6,357 nt of DNA from Campylobacterota bacterium (lineage in GTDB: Bacteria; Campylobacterota; Campylobacteria; Campylobacterales; Sulfurovaceae), in the NCBI GenBank assembly GCA_003646525.1, contig QMKU01000083.1, positions 1-6,357 on the forward strand, read 5' to 3'. Positions 1-4,764 of the stretch are shown piece by piece; the first letter of the stretch is position 1, and the number at the start of each line of letters is the position of its first letter. The translations under genes were made by a program, and so were the position numbers. The notes below the pieces were generated by a model. That model searched no databases and was not told the DNA's origin. It was given only the letters and a program-made list of their open reading frames with translations.

Positions 1-360
1 CAGAATATCTTTTCGATTGATGTTAAGTGATAACGTAAGCGGAACAATGACTATTAAAGCAATATCGTTTGTCACCAACATAGACAGAAAAAAAGTCGTT
101 AGCACCAATTTTAATGGTATCGCCTTTCCTTTTTCTATGTTTTGGGCGATTTGTAATATGAATCCAGTTTTCTGTAAACCATTCACTGCAACAAAGAGCA
201 CAAACAGGATGAACAACACCTGCATTTCATTGATTGAGTAGACTGGAAAGCGTTTTGTATAAAAAGCCATCAGAGCCAAACCAACGCCAGATGCGATTAC
301 CAGCCATTCTTTCAAAATAAAATCAATGAATGTTGCTCGATTCTTCAACAGTACTCCCAT
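1..360 (-). CDS. SLC13/ArsB/CitMHS-type anion permease, N-terminal part (runs off the window)
   Basis: Reading the minus strand from the ATG at 358-360 gives 120 uninterrupted codons to the window edge, so only the N-terminal part is present. The protein is strongly hydrophobic, with likely membrane helices near residues 19-34, 46-62 and 85-112. Two features point to the ion-transporter superfamily of SLC13, ArsB and CitMHS permeases: the segment EMQVLFILFVLFVAVNGL (residues 45-62) and VTNDIALIVIVPLTL (residues 96-110). The latter is the re-entrant TND motif that these carriers use for ion and anion binding. The substrate (arsenite, citrate, another dicarboxylate, or Na+/H+ exchange) cannot be read from this part. 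An in-frame TAA lies two codons upstream of the ATG, so no earlier in-frame start is possible. The RBS is weak (AAAGA). Family assignment is fairly safe; substrate is unknown. Confidence 0.75.
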   Translation of the reverse strand, partial: MGVLLKNRATFIDFILKEWLVIASGVGLALMAFYTKRFPVYSINEMQVLFILFVLFVAVNGLQKTGFILQIAQNIEKGKAIPLKLVLTTFFLSMLVTNDIALIVIVPLTLSLNINRKDIL

Positions 361-702
361 TCTTTAGTATGAGGACTAACATCCTGAATAATCTGCACAG
401 GTATCACTGAAGCCCACACCAAAGCGTTTGTGGCAAGTTCATTCTGTTGTTGTAACCAAATTATTTTCTTTGATTATCTGTACTAATTGGATAAATGATA
501 ATGAGAGTTACTTCCAAGCACAATATCAACATTCGCCGGTGTTTCTATACAGATTTGCTTGGAATTTCCAGATTTCTCGTATTATGGCATTTGTCGTCAC
601 CTTTTGTTGTATGTAGAAATTAACACCGATTGTTTCAACGACAATTAGAGTTTACTATTTTCTCAGGCGAATCATCCCAGTAAGTCGGGAAAGTGGGTAT
701 AC
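361..702. other. Intergenic region without a convincing gene
   Basis: This AT-rich stretch separates the leftward permease from the rightward toxin-antitoxin operon, so it should hold the permease promoter. I see no clear -35/-10 pair for it. A 41-codon frame on the minus strand (about 343-468) ends 17 nt inside the permease start and reads like protein (for example NALVWASVIPVQIIQ), but it lacks a good start and is too short to call a gene. The right part holds the IS21-like end repeat listed separately. Confidence 0.5.
609..655 (+). repeat. Solitary IS21-family-like terminal repeat (two copies in tandem)
   Basis: The 11-mer CGACAATTAGA at 639-649 is identical to the core of the inner end repeats of the intact IS21 element at 3883-3893 (plus) and 6317-6327 (minus). 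The wider unit 631-655 also matches the right inner repeat (TGT..CA.CGACAATTAGA.TT). A weaker outer copy starts with TG at 609 (TGTATGTAGAAATTAACACC) and resembles the outer repeat at the window end, which has GAAAATTAA at the same place. The outer-to-inner distance is 22 nt here, against 24 and 27 nt at the two ends of the intact element. No istA or istB sequence follows, so this looks like an orphan end of a related element or a residue of deletion or recombination. Confidence 0.5.
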
Positions 703-731
703 TTGACATGGATCAAGCTACGTACGATATA
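703..731 (+). promoter_or_regulatory. Probable sigma70-type promoter of the toxin-antitoxin operon
   Basis: A perfect -35 box TTGACA lies at 703-708. With a 17-bp spacer it faces a weak -10 GATATA at 726-731; TATACC at 728-733 with a 19-bp spacer is the alternative. The predicted transcript would begin near 738, just upstream of the RBS at 747-751. The -10 lies inside the inverted repeat at 719-740, as expected for an autorepressed antitoxin promoter. Confidence 0.55.
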
Positions 732-740
732 CCGTACGTA
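719..740. promoter_or_regulatory. Probable antitoxin operator: perfect 8-6-8 inverted repeat
   Basis: TACGTACG (719-726) and CGTACGTA (733-740) are exact reverse complements separated by ATATAC. The repeat covers the presumed -10 box and transcription start of the downstream toxin-antitoxin operon. YefM-type antitoxins are dimeric repressors that bind palindromes with a GTAC-containing core in their own promoters, and both arms here contain GTAC. Binding by this antitoxin is inferred from position and family behaviour. Confidence 0.65.
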
Positions 741-756
741 ATGATTGGAGGCTCTT

Positions 757-999
757 TTGACAAGTCTTACTGTAACTGAGGCAAGAAAAAAACTGTACAC
801 TCTCCTTGATGAAGTAGCATTGTCCCATGAACCCGTCCAGATTGCCGGCAAGAGGAACTCAGCTGTTCTTGTCTCCGAGGAAGACTGGAGAGCAATAAGG
901 GAAACACTATTTCTTCTTGGTATTCCCGGAATGAGAGAGTCCATCGAGGAAGGGATGAACACCCCACTTGAGGAGTGTGCTGAAGGACTCGACTGGTGA
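757..999 (+). CDS. yefM: YefM/Phd-family antitoxin
   Basis: This 80-residue protein is the labile antitoxin that binds and neutralises the YoeB-type RNase encoded next to it, and it represses the operon promoter. The N-terminal part (TVTEARKKLYTLLDEV, residues 5-20) matches the DNA-binding Phd/YefM fold. The segment PVQIAGKRNSAVLVSEEDW (residues 26-44) is the family hallmark. The acidic C-terminus (about residues 56-80, RESIEEGMNTPLEE) is the toxin-binding tail. I chose the TTG at 757 because GGAGG at 747-751 sits 5 nt upstream. A TTG at 745 would give four more residues but leaves almost no leader for the predicted transcript and overlaps the RBS. The stop overlaps the toxin start by 4 nt (GTGA). 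The reading frame is intact and there is no sign of decay. Confidence 0.88.
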   Translation: MTSLTVTEARKKLYTLLDEVALSHEPVQIAGKRNSAVLVSEEDWRAIRETLFLLGIPGMRESIEEGMNTPLEECAEGLDW

Positions 1000-1259
1000 T
1001 TTGGCGACTGGTCTACACTAAACAAGCCAGGAAAGACGCAAAGAAGATCGCAAGTTCAGGATTGAAGAAACAGACTGAAACGCTCCTGAATACTATTTCG
1101 CTGAATCATTACCGAACTCCCCCATCATTCGAGAAGCTTGTTGGAGATTTATCTGGTGCAATATCTCGCAGGATCAACATTCAGCACAGGCTTGTATACC
1201 AAGTGATTGAGAAGGAGCATACAATTAAGATTCTTCGTATGTGGACTCATTACGAATAA
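996..1259 (+). CDS. yoeB: YoeB-type toxin, ribosome-dependent mRNA endonuclease (RelE superfamily)
   Basis: This 87-residue protein is a YoeB toxin, which binds the ribosomal A site and cuts mRNA when not held by its antitoxin. The residues known to matter in E. coli YoeB are present: Glu46 (FEKL), Arg65 (QHRLVYQV) and the C-terminal His-Tyr pair (His85-Tyr86 in WTHYE). The motif LVGDLSGAISRRINIQHRLVY (residues 48-68) is diagnostic of the family. The start is GTG at 996, inside the GTGA overlap with the antitoxin stop, with AAGGA at 983-987 eight nt upstream, so the two genes are translationally coupled. Length is close to the 84-88 residues usual for YoeB. The gene looks functional, unlike the transposase relics around it. 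Confidence 0.9.
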   Translation: MIWRLVYTKQARKDAKKIASSGLKKQTETLLNTISLNHYRTPPSFEKLVGDLSGAISRRINIQHRLVYQVIEKEHTIKILRMWTHYE

Positions 1260-1299
1260 TCAATTTGGTGTTAACGGTTAACCTAAGATTCTTCGTCTC

Positions 1300-1964
1300 G
1301 CACGGGATCCAGAGGTGGCGGGATAAGTTACAACGCTCTAAATCAGCAGAGGCCATAGTAGCTCAATGCCGGCAGTAATGGGCTGGACATGGTGAAGGGC
1401 CGAACATCATGAGAGGAGAAGTATCCATGAGCTCTGAGCAGACATTGAATCCGAATGGAGGAGTCTGTAACAGGCGTGGAGTGGAAGAACTGTCCTCAAA
1501 TTCTCAGCTACTGGAGCGTATTCTCGCACCGGAGAATGTTCAGAAAGAAAGGGTGCGCCGCAGGGTGGCCCACTTTCACCGCTGCTTGCGAACATTCTTC
1601 TTGATGACTTTGACAAGGAACTTGAAAAGCGTGGACACCGATTCATCAGGTAACCATCATACTGGTTAAAAGCATTTCTGCTGGCAACCGGGTAATGGCA
1701 AGTGTAACGCATTTCCTTGTCAGTAAGCTCAAGCTTACAGTGAACAAGAAGAAAAGCAAGGTGGTTCCGGTGAGTAAGTGCAGTTTACCTTGGTTTTATT
1801 TATGTAAGAGGTAAAAATCGATGGAGAGACAAAGCCTTCCTTGAATTCAAGAGGCGGGTACGCCTTTTGACAGGAAGAAGCTGGGGCGTTTCAATGGAAT
1901 ACCACTACAGGAAGCTGGCTGAATATGTGAGGGACTGGGGGAGAAAAACCCCTGGCTACCCGAT
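1300..1964 (+). mobile_element. Group II intron remnant (internally deleted)
   Basis: The stretch before the maturase start contains GCAGAGGCCATAGTA (about 1346-1360) followed by a GAAGGGCCGAACATCA-like stretch just before an RBS, an arrangement common in the ORF-bearing domain IV of bacterial group II introns. A degenerate reverse transcriptase/maturase gene follows (1427-1941). At the right, GGGGGAGAAAAACCCC (1937-1952) forms a short hairpin followed by CTACCCGAT (1956-1964), which resembles the domain VI stem and 3' terminus of these introns. Domain V, with its usual GAGCC...GGTTC stem, is not visible. The 5' boundary is uncertain: no GTGYG start is obvious near 1260-1320. The intron cannot splice or move on its own. 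Confidence 0.6.
1427..1941 (+). pseudogene. Group II intron reverse transcriptase/maturase (LtrA-type), degenerate
   Basis: Pieces of one intron-encoded protein appear in three frames. Frame 2 from the ATG at 1427 (AGGAG upstream) gives the N-terminus, ending LLERILAPENVQ. The text then jumps, with loss of roughly 150 residues by comparison with the family, to KGAPQGGPLSPLLANILLDD (from 1549, frame 1), which is the RT motif just before the active site. After FIR at about 1650 the expected YADD catalytic box is gone through a small deletion that also creates TAA. Reading resumes as IILVKSISAGNRVMAS (from 1656, frame 3). A further one-base shift near 1785-1790 leads to GFIYVRGKNRWRDKAFLEF and then RSWGVSMEYHYRKLAEYVRDW (frame 1), the start of the maturase domain X. 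The rest, including any HNH domain, is missing. Active protein is excluded. Confidence 0.88.
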
Positions 1965-1973
1965 TATGTGTTT

Positions 1974-2582
1974 TTATTTCTTCCATGCTTCTCCAATAGC
2001 AGGATTATTATCAAAAAAATCATTTCGCATTTCGCTATCGATATTGTTAAATGGACAGGCAAAATTAATACAATGATTACAATAAAATGTTTTTAGTGCC
2101 CATTTCCATGCAGCTATTAATACAATATACACGCTTAATAAGGCATAACACGTTTGTAATATTGCAACCGCAATAGGTGTGCCTGCTATGATAATAAATC
2201 CTGAATAAAAAACTACTTTTTCCAATAAAGACATGGGTCCAGGTCTATATTGCCAAATTTTTGGAGAACCATAGTTAGCCCAACATTTTAAAGATTTTAT
2301 CTCCGTCTCAGCGTAGTGTGGACAATGTGAACACATTACTCGAATTTCTATAAAACCAAAAAATGATAGAATAAATAATATCCATGGTATTAAAATAAAT
2401 GAATTAAATTGATAAATCATAAATCCAGCCCAAAGAAAGACTGGAAGAGCCATCAATAAAAATATCAGCAATTGCCTGAAATTAAAATGGCAAACAAGTT
2501 TTTCCGATACCCTACAACCATCACATTTTTGGGCAATACAAGTATTAAGCGGTTTTTCTGGATCTAGAAACATTTTGGACAT
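1974..2582 (-). CDS. Cys-rich four-helix membrane protein of unknown function
   Basis: I do not recognise this 202-residue protein by name. Four hydrophobic segments are visible (about residues 35-57, 60-80, 122-143 and 145-164), so it is a polytopic membrane protein. Cysteines fall in three clusters outside the helices: C15-x4-C20-x2-C23 with C31 before helix 1; C84-x2-C87 (MCSHCPHY) and C100 in the loop after helix 2; and C168-x2-C171-x4-C176-P after helix 4. CxxC pairs with neighbouring histidines suggest binding of a metal or Fe-S cluster, or thiol redox chemistry; this is inference. With helices paired this way all three clusters would face the same side of the membrane. An upstream in-frame ATG at 2645 is rejected because GGAGG (2593-2597) stands 10 nt before the ATG at 2580-2582 and the promoter lies between. 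The gene is clearly more AT-rich than its surroundings. Confidence 0.75.
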   Translation of the reverse strand: MSKMFLDPEKPLNTCIAQKCDGCRVSEKLVCHFNFRQLLIFLLMALPVFLWAGFMIYQFNSFILIPWILFILSFFGFIEIRVMCSHCPHYAETEIKSLKCWANYGSPKIWQYRPGPMSLLEKVVFYSGFIIIAGTPIAVAILQTCYALLSVYIVLIAAWKWALKTFYCNHCINFACPFNNIDSEMRNDFFDNNPAIGEAWKK

Positions 2583-2885
2583 ATTAATTATTCCTCCAAC
2601 AATATGAAACATAACATTTGCATAATTGGTGTGGCAACATTTCACAATCTAGAAGCTGCGTTAATTGTTGATCAACATCCTGCGGCACTGTCCACAATTC
2701 GACTTTTTAATGGGTGGCTGTGGCCGTCCACTTGCGAGTTAAAACATGAAAGAGACTCGTTTCTGCCACATCCATTCCATGCATGGGTTATGTGCCATCT
2801 CATAAATTCCCCTCAACATTTTCATCCATTGTTTTGTATAGTCATTTTATCATCTATAATACTATTATCTTCTCAATAGATTTTT
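2583..2885. other. Intergenic region upstream of the Cys-rich membrane protein gene
   Basis: No gene is supported here; the 91-codon plus-strand frame at 2604-2879 has no RBS and low-complexity, non-protein-like content. The region holds the promoter described above and a perfect 12-bp palindrome TGTTGATCAACA at 2666-2677, about 30 bp upstream of the -35, which could be a regulator site. The last 60 bp are very AT-rich and border the ISL3 remnant, matching the AT-rich targets that ISL3 elements prefer. Confidence 0.4.
2608..2637 (-). promoter_or_regulatory. Possible sigma70 promoter of the Cys-rich membrane protein gene
   Basis: On the minus strand TTGCCA (2632-2637, 5 of 6 to consensus) and TATGTT (2608-2613, 4 of 6) are 18 bp apart. 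Transcription would start near 2600, directly before the GGAGG RBS at 2593-2597. The fit of promoter, RBS and the internal ATG supports the shorter start. Confidence 0.4.
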
Positions 2886-3357
2886 TGACCCTTCAGGTTT
2901 TTGCGTACATGAGGTTTTGTATCCTCAGAAACATGTACTCTTGATCTCTTAACCCGCGAGTATTCTTTAGAAGTCTTCTGATTTTCCCGTTAGATGCTTC
3001 AAGCTTTCCAGAGGAAATCTGATAATCAAACCAGTTCAGAATGTTGGATTTTACTCCTGTAAGCCACTCTGCCACCTTCTCAAGCATTGTAACTCCTGAT
3101 TCTTCAGCCTTTGTCAGCCATGAATTCAGATGCTTCTCTGCCTCTGTTTTCGAATCCATTGACCAGAGAGCAGCAAGTTCTTCTTTCAGGTAGTAGGCAA
3201 TGTATAGGGGCTAATTTGCTTCCAGAGCCTTATCCAGGGCAATCCGATCGGCTTTTCTTGGGTTCTTTTTGTCCTCAAGCTTCTTCCTGCATGTGGCAAG
3301 CAACCAGCGTGTTCCCTTCAGTAATTCCTTTTCAGATTCTTCTGCCTTTCTGGCGAG
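2886..3357 (-). mobile_element. ISL3-family element remnant (3' part)
   Basis: This is the 3' portion of an ISL3-family insertion sequence on the minus strand, holding the C-terminal transposase fragment described separately. The end near 2886 (GACCCTTCAGGTTTTTGCG on the plus strand) overlaps the transposase stop codon and resembles the G-rich ends of ISL3 elements, with an AT-rich flank outside. The 5' part, with the zinc-binding and first DDE residues and the other end, is missing. It is cut near 3357, where IS91-family sequence begins in the opposite direction. Confidence 0.6.
2893..3357 (-). pseudogene. ISL3-family transposase, C-terminal fragment with in-frame stop
   Basis: Minus-strand translation from about 3357 gives ARKAEESEKELLKGTRWLL, then a TAG at 3211-3213 right after LEAN, and in the same frame PLYIAYYLKEELAALWSMDS and the rest to the stop at 2893-2895. 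ILNWFDYQISSGKLEASNGK followed by GLRDQEYMFLRI is the conserved C-terminal block of ISL3 transposases (usually NWFDYPISNGPLEG.NNKIK...GFRD). Its Glu in KLEAS is the third catalytic DDE residue. The N-terminal half, with the zinc-binding and the two Asp catalytic residues, is absent. The one internal stop is a single substitution in an otherwise intact frame, so decay is recent, but the protein would be inactive anyway. Confidence 0.85.
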
Positions 3358-3762
3358 ATGTAAACTGCAAGCGTGTGGGGAAGGGCCCTGAGGCAATCAA
3401 GTATCTGTCACGCTACATCTACCGTGTTGCAATCACGAACAACCGTATCCTCTCTCTGATTGATGGTGAAGTAACATTTCTGTACAGACCTGTTGACAGC
3501 GATGACTGGAAGACGATGAAATTGCCGGTACTTGTATTCATGGCTCGTTTTCTAGCATGTATTGCCCAAGGGCTTTTGCAAGGTGAGATACTACGGATTC
3601 CTGCATCAGAGATGTAGGGAAAAGCTGAAATCAATCAAAAAACAGTTGAAGTTACCCGAGATTGCAGTGCGCATTTCTAAAAAGAAGAAACACTACTGCC
3701 CCCATTGCGGAAAAGAACTGGTATTCCGGGGAACGCTACAGCTGCAGAGGGGGCCTCCGTGA
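3358..3762 (+). pseudogene. IS91-family (Y2/HUH) transposase, C-terminal fragment with frameshift
   Basis: From about 3358 the plus strand encodes NCKRVGKGPEAIKYLSRYIY followed by RVAITNNRILSLIDGEVTF, the well-known block of IS91 transposases (CK.VG.G..ALKYLA.Y..RVAI...R), in frame 3. After RFL at about 3555 the frame changes by one base. The text then continues in frame 1 as HVLPKGFCKVRYYGFLHQRC and ends with HYCPHCGKEL, a C-terminal CxxC zinc motif, and a TGA at 3760-3762. The catalytic HUH and paired tyrosines of the N-terminal half are absent, so this is a relic of a rolling-circle transposon. The 90 bp after the stop up to the IS21 boundary have no recognisable gene and are probably the IS91 3' end. 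Confidence 0.85.
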
Positions 3763-3852
3763 GAAAACAATATACTTTTCCTGTTCGGAATAGGCTGCCG
3801 ATTGTCTTCATAAAGCGGCCACGGACGGGTTTATCCTTTGGAATCCGAACTG

Positions 3853-3899
3853 TGTCCAGTGACAACTATTCTTTCCTGTCAGCGACAATTAGAATTACC
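3853..3899 (+). repeat. Right (istB-side) terminal repeats of the IS21 element, two tandem copies
   Basis: Two similar units of 24 and 23 bp lie in tandem (3853-3876 and 3877-3899), both beginning TGTC and containing GACAA.TA followed by a T-rich tail ending in CC. Multiple transposase-binding repeats at each end are characteristic of IS21-family elements. The outer copy defines the probable boundary at 3853; 3877 is the alternative. Confidence 0.65.
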
Positions 3900-3940
3900 T
3901 GTTATTTCTTCCTTGTTTTTCCTCCTTTCTTCCCGCTTTT

Positions 3941-3986
3941 CGGCCGCCCAGGAGCGGAGGGCGTAGCCCGAGCGGATGGGCGGCCG
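3941..3986. repeat. GC-rich nested hairpin between istB and the IS21 right end
   Basis: CGGCCGCCCA (3941-3950) is an exact reverse complement of TGGGCGGCCG (3977-3986). Inside the 26-nt loop, GGGC and GCCC (3959-3962 and 3966-3969) form a second small stem, flanked by two direct copies of GAGCGGA (3952-3958 and 3970-3976). It lies shortly downstream of the istB stop and could stop transcription into the flank, but there is no T-run after the stem in the istB direction, so it is not a standard intrinsic terminator. Confidence 0.75.
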
Positions 3987-3999
3987 GTCGCCGCTTAGT

Positions 4000-4764
4000 T
4001 CAGGGGTTCTGAATACCGCTCTTGTCCATTTTTGACGCTTCCAGCCTAAAGCTCGGTAAGTTCAATTCGAGAATGACACTGTGGTGTACAAGCCTGTCGA
4101 TGGCTGCTGCAGTGGTCATGGGATCCTTGAATATCTTCTCCCATTCAGAGAATTGAAGATTGCTTGTGAGCATCACACTCCCACGCTCGTACTTGTTTGC
4201 CAGTAAGGTAAATAACACTTCCATTTCTTCACGACTCTGCTGCACATAACCGATATCATCTATGATTAGTGCATCGTAGTTTGAGAGCTTTTTCAGGAGC
4301 CGGACAAGTTTCATGTCACGCTTTGCAATTAACAACTCCTGCACCAGGAGACTGCAGGTGTAGAAGCGTACACGATAGCCTTTATGAATCAACTCAATGC
4401 CTATGGCTGCCAGCAGGTGTGTTTTACCTCCTCCAGGGCCGCCGAATGCAAGTACATTCTCACACCTTGCCAGGAATCTCCCATCAAGCAGGGTTTCAAC
4501 TTTACGGTTTTCCACTTCTGTCAATCTGCTGCGATCAAAAGAATCAAGAGTTTTTTCCAGAGGCAATTTTGATTCGCGGAGATACCGTGCAACTCTTTTT
4601 AACTTGCGCTCCTCCACCTCCTGCTCCATAAGACCCAATAGGTACTCTTCATGACTCAAAGACTCTTGTCGGGCATGGTCAGCCTCTTCAGCAAAACATT
4701 CTCGTACTGTGGGCAGATGGAGCTGTTTCAAGCAGTCTATGAGAATCCTGTTCTGCTCAGTCAT
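4000..4764 (-). CDS. istB: IS21-family helper ATPase IstB
   Basis: This 254-residue protein is the AAA+ ATPase that works with the IstA transposase, remodelling target DNA and stimulating transposition. The N-terminal 90 residues are the helical IstB domain that contacts DNA and IstA. The Walker A motif is GPGGGKT (residues 109-115), Walker B is ALIIDDIGY (165-173, with Asp169/Asp170), the sensor region is MLTSNLQFSEW (198-208), and Arg224 in AIDRLVHHS is the probable arginine finger. All are in their usual order. Length matches the family (about 245-265). The ATG overlaps the istA stop by 4 nt (ATGA), the normal arrangement, implying coupled translation. The frame is intact. Similarity to DnaC/DnaI loaders is expected, but the istA neighbour settles the call. 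Confidence 0.95.
   Translation of the reverse strand: MTEQNRILIDCLKQLHLPTVRECFAEEADHARQESLSHEEYLLGLMEQEVEERKLKRVARYLRESKLPLEKTLDSFDRSRLTEVENRKVETLLDGRFLARCENVLAFGGPGGGKTHLLAAIGIELIHKGYRVRFYTCSLLVQELLIAKRDMKLVRLLKKLSNYDALIIDDIGYVQQSREEMEVLFTLLANKYERGSVMLTSNLQFSEWEKIFKDPMTTAAAIDRLVHHSVILELNLPSFRLEASKMDKSGIQNP

Noticed and set aside
488..510. Fur-box-like AT-rich motif (GATAATGAGA)
   Set aside because: Only one half fits the consensus, the matching half is missing, and AT-rich DNA gives such matches by chance.
672..1025. 117-codon minus-strand frame opposite the antitoxin gene
   Set aside because: It is antisense to a clear YefM-type gene, has no RBS and includes Ser/Pro/Arg-rich shadow-like composition.
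1268..1283. Double GTTAAC repeat after the toxin gene as intron 5' end or regulatory site
   Set aside because: It lacks the GTGYG start expected of a group II intron and no other role can be supported; short AT-rich palindromes are common.
1935..1973. Intrinsic terminator for the genes converging here
   Set aside because: The GGGG/CCCC hairpin is not followed by a T-run on either strand; the intron domain VI explanation fits better.
2604..2879. 91-codon plus-strand frame upstream of the ISL3 remnant
   Set aside because: No RBS, no recognisable motif, and it covers the promoter of the leftward membrane protein gene.
3111..3357. N-terminal half of the long plus-strand frame that continues into the IS91 fragment
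   Set aside because: Before about 3358 it is simply antisense to the ISL3 transposase; only the part after that matches IS91.
4269..4654. Plus-strand frames of 62-120 codons opposite istB
   Set aside because: They are shadows of the well-supported IstB ATPase gene, without RBS or family motifs.
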